A stretch of DNA of 64,000 bases, taken from positions 24,999,533 through 25,063,532 of the forward strand of contig CM069439.1 in the NCBI GenBank assembly GCA_035610365.1. Direction: 5' to 3'. This stretch comes from Aquatica leii (taxonomy: Eukaryota; Arthropoda; Insecta; Coleoptera; Lampyridae). Below the pieces are notes generated by a model, which did not search any database, was not told the DNA's origin, and was given only the letters and a program-made list of their open reading frames with translations. Within the stretch, counting starts at the first letter, position 1. Each line of letters opens with the position of its first letter. This document shows positions 32,261-45,536 of the stretch, in pieces. The position numbers and the translations under genes are program-made.

Positions 32261-33229
32261 TTTTTTACTTTTTTACTTTGAGAATTCGAACCTGGGTTTT
32301 TAAGATTGCACGGCGTATTTTTCTTGTGTTTTAATTTTTAATTTACAGTAAGGATAGGATTTGGACGTTCTTTTTAGAGCTGGAATATTAAAAACAAACC
32401 GTATTTGTCCCAAATTATCTAAACAATTGTTTTTATTTACATATATACAGTTTAAGTATCACTTTAATTGAAAGAAGTTAACAAAAAGTTAACCGCCAGC
32501 TGCTTGAACAATTACATAGAACTACTGTTAGATGACGATACGTAACTAATTACATTATCTACTGTAGAATATCGTTTAGGACGGTTAAAATTTTTTGTTT
32601 ATCAATAATTACGGTTTGAACTTGAATTTGTCTAAGTATCATTTTTTTGCAGCAACAACTTTTTTAAGGAAACATTTTACATTTTGATTAAAGTTGTTAC
32701 AAAATTGTTCATCTAGCCTACTACAAGAAACATAGTAGTTTGTTTTTTTAGTAAATTATCTATTAAAACTAAAGATGCTCACTAATAGCAATTCTTGAAA
32801 ATTAAAATTATTTATTAATCAAACACTAATTGACAAAGTTTTGATATTAATTGAATTAAATCTGTTAATTCTTAGTCAAAACGGTAGATGGAATGGTCGT
32901 TATTATGCGATTAGCTGCTGCCTGTAGAGACGTATTTAATGAAATTTTTTGCACTCTATGTCTATTTTAAGAGTTAGATTGAGTTTGTAATAAACGCGTT
33001 TCTTGTAATCTCAATAATAATAAATAAATATATAATCAAGTACCTTAATTGTACCGTTTAGGTGTTATAAAAATAAATAAATAAATACATTACATTCCCT
33101 GTATAAATAAATAACTATCCTAATAATTCCTTAAAACTAAAAGAAAATTAAATTTGGGTATATTCTAAAATACTACGTTTTAACAGTTAATTTATAATTA
33201 TATTTTATTTATTCGTATATTTTCCTAGC
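32261..33229. other. AT-rich spacer, nothing seen
   Basis: No gene or structured repeat. A B-box-like word GGTTCGAATTC occurs near 32282-32292 on the reverse strand, without an A box or cloverleaf. Confidence 0.55.
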
Positions 33230-33286
33230 CCATTCTTTTTTGTGTCTCGCTAATATTTTTCCTTCATTCCAGTTCAATCCCTTTTA

Positions 33287-34486
33287 TTAGAAATTGGCTG
33301 TTATCGCATTGTCCCATGACTTCTTTGGTCTTCCTCTTTTCCTTTTTTGTCCTGATCTGAACCTATCTAGCCTCGTTATGCCCATTACATCCCTTAAATA
33401 TTTCATTTCAATTGCTTGCATTATGTTGGCAATTTGGTTTGTTACTATCCAGCTTTTACATCCATATGTTAAGATTGGTTTAAAGATTGTTTTATAAATT
33501 GTCATTTGTCAAATGTGATATTTAAGTAGTAATACAAACTTGTCGCGCTTATCAGCATGTCACTTATTTCAGCATCGATCTTACCATTTTTCTGTATTTT
33601 CACACCTAGATATTTAAACGTATCTTCTTCTTCAACATTTTTCCTGTATATTGTTATTGATGCGTTTTTGTCATGCTTTCCTATTACCATCGTTTTTGTC
33701 TTTTCAACATTGATTCTTACATTTTTATTCATTAATGATGTTGTCCATAGATTAAGATTATGTTGTAGATCCTGTTCATTTTTGGCGTATATCATTATGT
33801 CATCTGCGAATGCACTTTCCACTATCTCAACTGACTTCAAATTTCTGTATCCTACTTTTAATTTTCTAAGTTTTTCTTTAATTTTCTTTATTATATCGTG
33901 TATAATTACACTAAACAGTGCTGGGCTAACTGCTCCTCCTTGTCGTAGACCCCCTTTAGTCGTGAACTCCTCCGATTGTGAGTTACCAGTTCTCACGTAA
34001 TTTCTTGTGTTTATATACAAGCTCTTGATGCAATTATGTAATTTATCATTTATTCCTCTTCATTTAAAGTATTCCACACTAAGCTTCTAGGTATGCTGTC
34101 GAAAGCTTTTTGAAAGTCAATGAAGGTCACAAATATCGGTTCACTAGTATATTTTTTTATTATTTGCTTCAACGTAATTATATGATCTTGTACATTTCTT
34201 CTTTTTCTGAACCCACATTGGGAATCTTCTAGTTGTGTTTCCATTATTTTTTCTAATCTTTTCCCTAGAATCTTTTTATATGTTTTTGCTAATATGCATG
34301 TTAATGTAATTTCTCTGTAGTTTGAGCATTCCCTTCTATCTTCTTTTTTGTATACTGGCATAAGTATCCCCATCTCCCAATCTTTTGGTATTTTTCATCT
34401 TGCCATTCTTTGTTAAACAATTCTGTTATTACTTCTAGACTTTTACTTCCCAGGTTCTTAACCATCTCCGTACTTATTTCGTCCAT
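33287..34486 (-). pseudogene. LINE reverse transcriptase and C-terminal tail
   Basis: Reverse transcriptase for target-primed insertion. MPVYKKEDRRECSNYREITL (34373 side) is the finger motif. QCGFRKRRNVQDHIITLKQI is motif 2. FVTFIDFQKAFDSIPRSLVW is motif A with the aspartate intact. GLRQGGAVSPALFSVIIHDI (about 33935) is motif B. ESAFADDIMIYAKNEQDL (33820) is motif C with F-A-D-D intact. FKYLGVKIQKNGK is the thumb entry. KPILTYGCKSWIVTNQI and RKRGRPKKSWDNAI (33287-33505) form the tail. Breaks lie around 34360, 34050 and 33500, joining three frames. All catalytic residues survive. Confidence 0.88.
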
Positions 34487-34645
34487 GTCCCGATGCTTTT
34501 CCTCTTTTTAAACTTTTCACGGCCTCAATTACTTCCTCTATTTTATGTCAGAGTCCTCGTTAATGTCTACGTTGGCTAACTGTTGCTCTTCTTCTATATT
34601 TAGAGTTATTTTGTCTACCGTTAGCATTTCTTCAAAATATTCCCT

Positions 34646-34960
34646 CTATCTCTTTAGAATGTCTTCTTGTTCTGTTACTAACGTTTCTTCTTTTGTTTTA
34701 ATATGCTTAATCTTTCCTGTTTTTTCTTTCCGCAGAGATTTTAAGACTTTATAAAATAGCTTTTGGTTTCCCACAGCGTCATGTTCCATCGTTTCTCCAA
34801 ATTCCTCCCAAGCCTTTTGTTTTGCTTCTTTCATCATTTGTTTGATTTTATTCCGTTGTTTTTTATATTTGTTAAATTTTTTACTCTCTTTACTACCCAA
34901 ATGTTCTTTCCACCTTAGTTTTTTAGTTTTCTTTTCCTATTTCATTGTTCTACCATTTTG
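34646..34960 (-). pseudogene. LINE endonuclease-RT linker
   Basis: An 84-codon charged helical stretch (KKFNKYKKQRNKIKQMMKEA, then KQKAWEEFGETMEHD and NQKLFYKVLKSLRKEK). This matches the linker found between endonuclease and reverse transcriptase in RTE-like proteins, where a basic 'AW--F---ME' segment is usual. It is interrupted from its neighbours by stops. Confidence 0.75.
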
Positions 34961-35329
34961 TTTGTTTTTTGTGTTCACTGATTTTCACAACGCCGCACAC
35001 CTTTCTTGCCGCCTTTTTCATGATCTCTTTGATATTTTTCTATAGCTCTTCAGTTAATAGTTTGGTAACCACTCTTTTGATTTTGCTCATTTCCATTTCA
35101 GTGCCAAACGTATATTCTCTTGCTAAATCCTCCTCTTTTAGTCTATATATTTTAATTTTTCAATGCAATTTTTTTTCATCTTTTGTGTTCTATCAATTAG
35201 TTTATACTCTCTCAAATAGATTCTCATTTTTGCCATTAGTAAGTAGTGGTTAGTGTATAATTCTGGGCCCCTATACACCCGTGTGTCCTGTATTTCTTTT
35301 CTGTAATTTTTGTTAATTATAATGTAATC

Positions 35330-35690
35330 TATTATTGATTCTATTATTGATCATCTTTTACTTCATTTTCGTCAGGTCCATATACTACTAATATTGAAGT
35401 TTTGTTATGTTTTTCAATATCCATTTCAATGTGCAATATTCTCGCAGTAATGCTCGTTCATTTATTTATGTATTTTGCTTTTTCCTCTTTTATTATGCAT
35501 CCCACTCCTTCCCTAGCTCTGCTTGTATGCTGTACTCCACTATATATCAAAATATGACCACTCTGTAGCTCTAATTCTCTTTTTCCTTTCTTCTTTGTTT
35601 TTGTTATTCCCAGGATATCTAGATCTGTTTTCTCAAATTCTTCTAATAATTCTTTTTTCTTATCCGATATACTTCTAACGTTTCATGTGC
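35330..35690 (-). pseudogene. LINE apurinic-type endonuclease remnant
   Basis: The reverse strand reads ISDKKKELLEEFEKTDLDIL, GITKTKKKGKRELEL, HILIYSGVQHTSRAREGVGC, IIKEEKAKYINK and SILVVYGPDENEVK. This is the order of the exonuclease-endonuclease-phosphatase fold in LINEs: 'TKTKKKG', 'R---GVG-I' and 'VYGP'. A stop interrupts near 35465. The C-terminal part of the domain is not recognisable. Confidence 0.78.
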
Positions 35691-35840
35691 TTATTTTCCA
35701 CGTTGTTCTTTTCTGCTCTTTCATCTCATACTTCTTTATACTAATGTTCGTCATATTTTTATGTTTTTGGTTTATTTTTACCGTTTTCTTGTCCAATTGC
35801 ATTGCCCCAGTCGTTTCTTTGTAACTTTTTATACTGTTGC

Positions 35841-36641
35841 TTAGTTTTTTGGAATATTTACAGAAGCCCTTGTTTTTATCTCTTCTAGTATGTCTTTGTC
35901 TTTGTTCCATTTCCATACTACTGCATCTATTGTAATTTTGTTATATCCCAGTTTAATGTTTTTACCATGTTTGTTTTCTTCTGCTGCTTTTTTTCGTAAT
36001 TGGTTCTGTTTTCCTTTTTCATTCTTTGTTAGGTCATCATTTATGTAGATTTTTTTGGTGGGTATTTTTCCCAGCTTTGTTTTATTAATCATAATTTTCT
36101 GTTTATCTTTGCCATTTTCTAGTTTGACTAAATATAAGTTTGTGCCTAATGTAAAGGCGTCTTTTACCTTAACTTCTACTTCCAAATAATCTTTTATAAA
36201 GTTTTCTACTTGCGGTATTAGTGTGCTTGTTTCATTAGTTTTTATTTTCATGCTTTGAATAACAATATTATTCTTTCTATTTTCTTTATCTATTACTTCA
36301 AGGTTATGTCTAATCTCTGTCAACTCCTTTTTTATTTCCTAATTTTCATTCTTAATGTTATCATTTTGGTTTCTTACCACTGCTGCATTTTTTTTGTATT
36401 TTTAGCATTTTAACGTTGTACTGTTCTTGTTGGATTCTTACAAATTTAACGTCTTCTGTAAGCCCTTGTACCATTTTTACTAATACAATTTTCCATCGTC
36501 GCTTTGCGTTTTATTTGTCGATCTTTGAGTTTTTCTTGATTTATCAAAAATTTTATCTCTTATTTCAAACCTTCTTCTCTTTCTCATGTCATCAGTCGAA
36601 TAATCATTGCTATCGGTAATTAATTCTTTTTTGCTGGTCAT
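35841..36641 (-). pseudogene. LINE N-terminal coiled-coil/RNA-binding region
   Basis: Starts MTSKKELITDSNDYSTDDMR at 36641, then breaks. The clear open part, 35841-36323, runs EIRHNLEVIDKENRKNNIVI, a coiled coil leading into an RRM-like domain with KKIYINDDLTKNEKGKQNQL and KHGKNIKLGYNKITID. This resembles the N-terminal ORF1-like module fused to the polyprotein in many insect LINEs. It probably binds the element RNA. Confidence 0.75.
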
Positions 36642-39600
36642 TTTGCTTGTTTATAGTTTTTTTTAAATTCTAATGTATATGCGTAGTTGTTTTCTTATGT
36701 ATAATAATGATAATGAGAAACTTAACTAATACTACTTAATTTTATAATTTTTAATACAATTTTTTTTATTAGGTATCACTTTTACACTTAATTTAATATT
36801 ATATTATTTTATTACACGATTTAATTTAATATATTACTTAGTCGTGTAAGGGAGCCGATGTATCGGTTGACACTTATAATTATTTATTTTTTTTTTAAAC
36901 AACTAAAATATGTTACTAAGATTTAGTCATTTATAATTATATAGTTTTTTTTTAATAATTCAAATTTAAATCTTTACGTTGTTTATATCAATAACACAAT
37001 CAAATTTATTATATTTAAAAAGTAATTTTAAATAACAGTTTATGTTAGTAATAATAAATCTGACACAAATGATAGTTGACGCCTTAGTAAAGTAGCTTTT
37101 CTAGATGCTCAAGTTGTCAGTAAAATATCTTATAGTGAACGGAGGCGACACAAAACAAAATTTAAGATTTTAGCTCAATTGCAGACGTATATTTATATCA
37201 GAAAAAAAACTATGTGTAAAATTTGTTGAAATTTACTGACTTTCAAATAGTAATTTAAAACTATTAATTGAAGATATATAATACACAATTTTATTAAAAA
37301 TACATAAACAAATAAAAATAATAATTACATATTAAAGTAAGCACACTTTTGTGTAAATACTTTAGTATAAAGCAATTGTATAATTTATGGATAACAATAA
37401 TGCTAAGACTGTAATAATTAAATAGAGATTAAACCTTGTTTAAAACAATTTTAATGTGTTTTTGCTGTAACAAATTAAAAAAAAAGCAGTTTTCAAAAAT
37501 AATTAAAAACAGCTTTTAGTTTGTTAAATACAATTTATTTAATTATTAATTAAATATTTGTTGCATTGTAAATTTTTTATTTACTTTTATAACCTTTTTA
37601 TGCAAGAATATTTGTAGTGTCTTAACATAATTTTTCGTTTAGATTTGCATGCATTTTTAGTGTTAAATGCTGTAACATTGTATAAACATACTAATTTAAA
37701 AAATGTTATTAAACTATGCACAAATGCAAGTTATACATTTTAAAAATTGAACGTTTTTATAAATTATTTATTAACTCACTTTTATTGTATTATACTATTA
37801 AAATAAAAAAAACATGTGACGTAATTCAAAATTAACATATTTGCGACTGGTTTTATTAATAATAAATATATGTGTACTTACTGCAAAAAAACATTTTATA
37901 ATTTCTACTGTATACGTAAATAACGTAACGTTTCAAATACATTTTTAACTTTGTAGAAAAAGGCAATCACAATAACAGCAAATATAGCACAATAACGAAA
38001 AAACTCCCAGTTGGGAATAAAATCCACTTACCCAGACAAATATTTATTTTATTAAATTAGCATTAAATGCTCAAACAAACAAAATTTGACCAAACCCAAC
38101 GAGTTCAAAAGTAAATTAATAAAGTTTGTTTATTTTTATTACGAGGAAATGTGCATAATTTATATTTTTTTAAATTTTAGTTATTCATTTATGTAATATT
38201 TCAAACGTACAAAGAGAAACAATTAAAATAATTTGCAGCGCTTTACGCACAATTTCAGTTTAGAGTAATTCAATTCTTACAAGCTTATTTATATATTAAA
38301 TTCATTTAAATACTAATTTTACTTTTTAATTTTTGTTGTTGAATTTTATAACGATTTTTTTCTCTACAGACGGATAAGAGTTTAATCGATTTTCAGAGAT
38401 CGTAATTTTCAGCCACATTTTTATATACTTAAAAACCGTTAAACTTCTTTTAGATTTCTTTCTTGTTATTGAAAAAAATGTTTTAATATTTAAATAAAGA
38501 ACGACCAAAATTTGTTGAGTGTATGCGTAAGATTTAAGAAAATAAAAATAAATTACGAAAATCTGAATGACTAGAATACAGATGGGAATGTTGTACTCAA
38601 CGATGTAATCAATTTTGAGTTATAGTAGTGTTCCTTACGTTATTAAATTAACGGATACAAGTAAGCAGTCAATAACAATGTAGGTATGTAAATTAGTTTT
38701 TCATTTTTTAGTGTGGTTGCAAAACTCATAATGAATTATTTTATTTACATATTTTAACTTGATACATAGTTACTTACATAAATAATTTTTAGTAAAACTA
38801 AAACACAACAAACAACGAAAATTATAACTCACTAAATTAATTTATTTATCCCTGCAAATGTCGATTTAGACAATAACACTCGGGATAAAGCACTTATTTA
38901 TTTACCCGGCACGCGTATAACACTGACTTTGCACTTCTTGTTTATGTAAACACCAGCGCGTTTTACTGCCGTCAATTTTTTGCGTTTACCTTTTACATTT
39001 TCTGTTATTGTCTTCTAAAATATTTTGTCAGTTTTCTAATTAAGTTAGAATGTTTTCGAACAGTATCGAATTTCTGTGATTATTTTAGGATGGTATAATA
39101 TTTTCAAACTTTTTAAGAATTTATTGTTAAAAGGTTAAACACAAGTACATACATTTTGTTTTTAAATAGCGTTAGAACAATGTTATCTTAAATAAATTTT
39201 ATATACCGGAGTTATTCAGAAAAAAAACCCTTAAAACAATTATATAATGAATTACACTTTTTTTGCAAAATTTAATAGAAAACAGATTAACTTAATAAAA
39301 AAAAATGCACATTATTATAAGAAGTAAACATAAGAACCAACGTTTACTGATAAACTTAAAAGTTTAAATTTTGTAACTTCACATTACTTCTTATAAACAG
39401 TTACAAAAGTAGTTACTTAAAACATTTGGTTTATATTAAATAAAAACAATAAATTAGTATCTTTTAAAGTATGCAGGTCCCTTAGATTTTAGTACTTTTT
39501 AGTAAAAATAGAGTAAATACTTAGATTCGTTTTTTATTACTCATTTGAAAATATTTATACATTTACAATTCATACATATAAAAAAGTGACATCCTCTTCT

Positions 39601-40984
39601 TTGATGAAGTTCTGATCTTACGATAAGGTTTTTTAAGTGTCGTAACATTTTTACCAGTGCCAGTGTTGGTATTACCAACTAACCATTTTAATGTTCTATA
39701 AAGTTTCATTTTAACCAGATGGTTAATAATTGTTGTTTTATGTGAATTGCATTCAGTTAACCTCATATTTTCTCTCTGTTTTAAATTATTTTTTAATAGT
39801 AGTTTAATTTTTGTTACTAAACTACAATCTTTTTCTAAGTTTCTATTAAATTATATTAATAAATTGTACACCATCTTTAAAAATTCTGAAGTTGGTCTAC
39901 AACTGATGTTTTAAACACATTTGTATTACTTCTTTTATTAACACTTACATTTTGTTTACATTTTTCGCACTTAATTTATTTATATAACTAGTGTCATAAA
40001 TACGCAATATGAGCTACGAAACAGGATTTTAAAAAAATTAACATTTTCGTTGCATGTTGTGCTGTAACGCTATCCTGAATTCACGAGCAGATATTTAAGA
40101 ATTATAAGATTTTTGTATATCAAACGTCCAGGTTTATGATTTTGGTCAGTGAACGTTGAACTATTTAAGCAATTGAAAATGTTATTAATTTTTTTTAATA
40201 AAAAACGTAGTGTGTAAAGCTGTATCGCTCTTTAGTTTGCTTGTAATCAACGTGCTTTTAAAAGCTTTAGAAATAGAATTGCTAAATGTTTGAGTGGCAT
40301 ATTTAACGCGCATTTTTTGAAATTGGTCGGATTTACGTAATTCTCTGTAATATTCAGCATCGATCTTCCAACGTTGCTTCTTTGGTCAATATAACATGTT
40401 TTAATAAAATTAGACCAGTTTCTTTATTGTTTGATTCTTGATCGCATACTAGTAAATTACATAGAGGCCATCTTCAGGCGATTATACTAAAAGTAATAAA
40501 ATAGTAATTAGTGATATAGATTGACATTCAAAATTATATGAATGTGTTTATCTACTTATTTATCTACTTCCTATTATACAAACTGGTTATAACTAAGCGA
40601 TAAGAATAAGAATCCACAACAGTTTGTAAGATTAACCTTCCAAAGACAAATATTTTAGAAAAAACGTAAATTTAGAAGTACAAAAAATCAAAAAACTTTC
40701 AAAAATGAAAAAACACCTATAATAAAAAATTCTTTGTGTAAATAGTTTTTGAAACAAGGGAAAACCGTATCACAATTAACGGAAAAATAATTAAAGTTAA
40801 GGCAAAACTATTAGCTCAACAAAAAAAGAATATAGAAACTTTAGTAACAAAAACAAAATAAGATATGAAATTGGACTGCATGTAACGAACGTGTAGACGC
40901 TTGCTCATCCATAACTAATAAGACGTCTTGGTCTTCAACACATTAGTCAGTATTATAAGTATTCGGAAAGTCCGTTAACATGCA
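36642..40984. other. AT-rich region, nothing supportable
   Basis: More than 4 kb of AT-rich DNA. A reverse 67-codon ORF (39563-39766) is K/T/R-rich and unrecognised. At about 40470-40490 the reverse strand has CGCCTGAAGATGGCC, resembling the start of a PLE hammerhead-like motif, but the rest of the motif is absent. Confidence 0.55.
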
Positions 40985-42280
40985 GCGTGCTGATTCAACC
41001 AGGGTTCCATTTTTACGTTCAGCTGGCGTTTTGCTGAGGTGTATGCGGTGTTGTAAGCCAACGCCTAATTCCAGCTCTTTTTAGAATCTCGTCCACGGCC
41101 GTATTGCAATATTCTAGACTACTGTACGACTGCAACGCCTTTATGTTGCTACCAGATTGATTTTCTCCCAAGTTTTTATATTCGAGAAATTTAGATGTCA
41201 CTTCAGATTTGTGTTCAAAAAGTAAATTTTGGTCCACTGAGAATAGTTGTCAATAAACGTTAAAAAGTATTGCGCACCACTTCGCGACTGCGTTTGCATT
41301 GGACTGCATACATCCGAGTGTACTACTTCGAGTGGAGTCGTTGATCTGTTTTCGCGTTCAAAAAATGGGAGAGTCGTAAGCTTGCTGACCGCAAAATTGT
41401 CACACGGAGAAAGCGCACGATTTGGTTTAAAAGTAACACCTGTAATAGTTTTATTTTTAAGCATGAGCACCATGTTCCAATATCAATGACCTAAGCGTTG
41501 ATGCCACTCTATCGAGCTTACAGATCGTTGCTTAAGACATTAAAAGCTTTACATTGGCCGACCCGTAAATAAAACAATTACGATTAGCGATCATCTTGAC
41601 TACACCGTTTTGGTCCTTAACGTACGCGCACTTTTTTGTCTACAAAATCACAACTCCGGCACGTACAATGTATTTTGAAGTGTAATTTGTTTATTGAACT
41701 AACCATTTGAGATTTCTACGTTGACATAATCTTTACCTGTCACATGTGCAGTCGCGTTGCTGATCAGTTTGACGTGGTTGCTAAATCTGAGGGTTATTGC
41801 AAAGATGTAAAGTTGCGTTCTAGTCAGCAGTCCTGTGTACTCTTTTCTTGCAATAATTGCACTTGGGCTTAGGTTATCGACAACAAGTCGCAATTAACAT
41901 TAATTTTTATCGTATGCAATTTATCGACTGTATCCATGAAACGCGATCAATAATCTCGCACGTCGTGATCGTCACGCATTTTTTTGAGTAGCAACTTCTC
42001 TAGGAGAATAGCTTTTCTCATCGGTTCTTGCGACGCGTACACTAATTTTAGCTGGTCCACACTTCTTTCGTATTGCTATTTCAAAGATGTCGTAATTGAC
42101 TTAGACCGACAAAATGAGATCGCTTTTTGCTTTTCGATTCTGACTTACTCATTCGCTTAATGCAACTAAAACTTCGCCTTTTCCGGTTACGGTAGGCGTT
42201 CGTATTTTGCCACTTACGTACCGCCATGCAACATTTTAAATTAACAATGCTTCGGCTTGTAGGCATCACTTGTCGTAATT
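40985..42280 (-). pseudogene. Ty1/Copia LTR-retrotransposon fossil
   Basis: The reverse strand holds old Copia pieces in family order. Gag C-terminal words are near 42000-42270 (CCMAVRKWQNTNAYRNRKR, remains of the zinc knuckle, then a KSKKRSHF basic run). A protease-proximal segment lies at 41699-41893. The integrase follows, with TGVTFKPNRALSPCDNFAVS, STTPLEVVHSDVCSPMQTQS and AQYFLTFIDNYSQWTKIYFL (41198-41473), and GIRRWLTTPHTPQQN (41019-41060). The D-V-C-S-P-M and T-P-H-T-P-Q-Q-N words are diagnostic for Copia. The reverse transcriptase is absent and no LTRs are seen. It is broken in many places and looks old. Confidence 0.85.
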
Positions 42281-45200
42281 ACTTTTTCATTCGATCCTCT
42301 GTTAATAGCAATATTAACGTATATTGATGTATCAGAAATAGATTGTTAATGGACCCTATTAATAAATGATTTTCAACTAATGAATAAATTTCTATTAATA
42401 AACGATTTTATATAGCATCTAATAAAATCGTTAGCAACCACTGATTTAACAATACTGCGCGACTACTAGATATACCAACGTACGATCAACGAAAAAACTT
42501 TAAAACTAACTTGTTTGTTAATTAACGACAAATAATCTTGACAATATTAACGCGTTCGCTCGCTACACTCGCTCACGGCGTTAAAATGTCTCGGTTATTA
42601 ATCGTTATTATTAGCAACCTTGTTTGTTAAATAATTATTATTTACTAACACTTACATTTGCCATTATTTATTTATCGCGTATTATTTCAATTGTAATCCC
42701 TTTTTAAAATGTTACACAACAGCTGCGTGAATTTGCGATCGCGTTTCGTAAAATAAATTTTATTTTTATTTTATCACTCATGCAGTCGTGGGCCCATAAC
42801 CTGTAAGATTGGTTGATGGGTCGATATGATAATTAATTGAAAACGTAATGGTTTATAATGTGCTAAATATAACTTATTATGCAATACAAATAACAACATA
42901 ATTAACTATTCAATTATTATTGTTACACACAATTTACTAAAGCGCGATTTACTTGCTTTTTTATTGACGTGTTTAACACTATTTTTGTATTGAAGAATGC
43001 GCTTTGTTTAGAGGGTCCAAGTTCAACGCTCGTGTCCCGGATTGTGAATTATATCTAACAGTATCATACACGGATATTTTAGATTTCTATAAATTACGTG
43101 AACAAACATGAAAGACTGAAAAAATTAAAATGGCAACTTATTTTTCTTCTTATTCAAAATTTGTATTACTGCTCACTTATTGATATCAAAATATGTTTTG
43201 TTACTTTATTGTGTTATTTTGTACTATTTATGATTTTTCGGTATTTTGTTTATTAATAAAATGATGCTCGCTAATGTTAACATTTCGATAATGTAAAGAC
43301 CTTTGGTTTAATCAGTTCACGTTATCAAACGTCTACTCTTTTACCTATTGATTCAAATACAAAATGTAATTTTTAAAATGTCTATATAGAAAATTGATAA
43401 ACGTAATTATTATTTTTGTGATACTACTCTAGTAGCACAAAATATACGTAATATATTAGTAAATAAAATCTCGTAAATATTAAAATATCACACTTTTTTA
43501 TATTGGCGATTTATTGTAATATTATATCAATTATTTATATAAAATAAATATTAGTTATAAATATCTTCTAAATATATGTTTTCAATATATGGGAGACATT
43601 AGATGTAAATGTCGTCTCAATATTTGTTTCCAATATATCAGAAATATTACATTTTAATCTGTTCTAGATGTATCTCACTATTATTTGTAAGATATTTGTA
43701 AAATATATACCTACTACATATGTGTATGTTTGCAAATGATATTTAATCTGGGTTTTTATAGCTACGCAATGTACAGTTTTTATTAAACCGTATTGAAACA
43801 CTGCAGATGTTCTGTAAAAACACGTTTATTTATAAAAATGACACTAACAAAATAAATTTATAAACGATGAATAAAATACAAATATAAAATCTGCATACAT
43901 TTTAAACATCTTTAAAAAATAAGTACACAAAAAAAATTATATCTTAAAATTACTTATTACTATCATTACATATTACAGAAGTACTACTACATAAATGTTC
44001 TAAAGTTTGCCAAATATAACGCAACGGATTTACGTATGTAACGTGTCGTTTTGTGTTGGCATCTGAAAAAAAACACACAATTAAGATTTACTCCACCAAG
44101 TTAAAAAATCTACATTTCATAATAATTATGAAATGCATTAAAATGTATCAAAGTTATTTTAATTGGTATGAAATATACCAACAAATGATTATAGTTTGAA
44201 TTTTTGATAAAAAAACTCTATGAAGACATATATGTATTTTGTTTTTTTTAAATATGGCTTACAGAAATTTCAACATCATTATTATTTTTATTCATTTAAT
44301 AACTTCAATAAAACATATACTATATATTGTAATGTTTGTCTTTTTACTGTCTAGTATGAATTAATAAAGTTACAAAAAACTTCAAACATGATTAGTTTTA
44401 AAAGTGCACAAAGGCATTTTCTTGGGATTGCTATTCAAAAAATAAGGATAATATTAAAATAAATTTTAAAAACTGTTTTTTGCACATATTTACTTATATA
44501 TTTTTTTAAATGTGTTGTTTATTAATTATTGACCATAGTTACGTAAATAAAAGCATTTCATTAATTTATGTTTCTTATTAGTCATGACCGTTGAAATTTC
44601 TTTAAATTATTTTTTGTAAACGTTGAACAGCCAACTAAGCAAACATCAAATTTAGGATGTACTTGCTTTGTTAAAATAAATTATTTATAAAATGATTTTT
44701 TGCTTATCTATATTTAGAAAACTTAATGCAAAAAGTAAAAACAAAAAAACGAATAAGTGATTACGTGATTATACAATTACGTTGCACTAAAACTCGATAT
44801 TGAAATTTAAATTTTGCAAACTGGAAACACGAAATTGAAATGCATGTTAGTAAAAGAAACTTCCTTTATTCTTGTTCAGGGTGTATATAACTGTTTTTGA
44901 CTTTAATACCCAAAAGCAGGTAAATGTAAAGAATTCTACGAAATTTACTATTTGTGTAAATCCGTTTAGAATGACACAAAAGTATTTGGAAAAGATAACC
45001 TCTAAAATCATAAATTTCTAAAATTTCTTTGCAGCAAATGTAGTTTATTATTGTAAAATCACTTTTAGTTATAACGCAATTGGTTTTTCAATTCAATTCA
45101 ATTGCAGATGTCTTGCTTTCATATGCTCCTTGTGTAATTTTTTAATAATTAAATTGCGTTTCTTCTACAATTTTTAACAGATTACATACTATGATTTTGG

Positions 45201-45401
45201 ATAACTTTTCATTAAAATATACGCACATAAAAACAATTTTGAAAACAAGCATATTTGAATAGTGAGAACATCGTGTTTAGGTTTTTAGCAAAAATAAAAA
45301 AAAAGGTTAAGGAAAACGTTTAACATCTATAAATTTAAAAGTAGAGTTAAAATAAGCATAAAAATGTTAGATACTGATTAAACATAAATATTAGCTTTAT
45401 A
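42281..45401. other. AT-rich region with a small GC patch
   Basis: No gene recognised. At 42360-42415 three diverged CTATTAATAAAYGATTT-like words occur in near tandem. At 42549-42591 a short CG-rich stretch with repeated GCTCGCT-type words stands out. The remainder is AT-rich without structure that I can support. Confidence 0.5.
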
Positions 45402-45504
45402 CCATGTGGCCCAGGAGGAATCTGCAATATTTCGAAATATTAAAGTAGGGAATATTTCAAGACAAAAATACTTAGAAAAAATATTTTTATTTTCAACCGT
45501 TTTA
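45402..45504 (+). repeat. Tc1/mariner left terminal inverted repeat
   Basis: 103 bp, pairing with 46730-46832, with differences concentrated in the first four bases. TA precedes it. Confidence 0.95.
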
Positions 45505-45536
45505 CATTGAGTTATGTGGCACGCACATGATTTACC

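Larger units (their letters stand above)
33230..36641 (-). mobile_element. RTE-like LINE, nearly complete
   Basis: A reverse-strand non-LTR element with all coding regions represented: an N-terminal coiled-coil/RNA-binding part (35841-36641), an apurinic-type endonuclease (about 35330-35690), a linker (34640-34960), a reverse transcriptase (33502-34486) and the C-terminal tail (33287-33505). The reading frame starts at ATG 36641 (MTSKKELITDSN). Multiple stops and frame changes are scattered through it. Neither a target duplication nor a poly(A) tail is clear. It differs in sequence from the similar element at 58129 and represents a separate family. Confidence 0.85.

Noticed and set aside
32281-32293. 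B-box-like GGTTCGAATTC suggesting a tRNA or tRNA-derived SINE
   Set aside because: No A box, acceptor stem or anticodon arm at the right distance.
39563-39766. 67-codon K/R/T-rich reverse ORF
   Set aside because: No family resemblance; probably chance in A-rich sequence.
40470-40490. CGCCTGAAGATGGCC, like the first box of a hammerhead-like motif
   Set aside because: The pairing stem and GAAAC-GTC boxes are missing, and no PLE coding sequence is nearby.
42549-42591. GC-rich patch considered as a promoter or CpG island
   Set aside because: Only about 40 bp, with no start or transcript evidence; better read as a local repeat.
43540-43740. Periodic ATAT and ATTTGTAA words considered as a tandem repeat
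   Set aside because: No consistent unit length or consensus; typical of AT-rich DNA.
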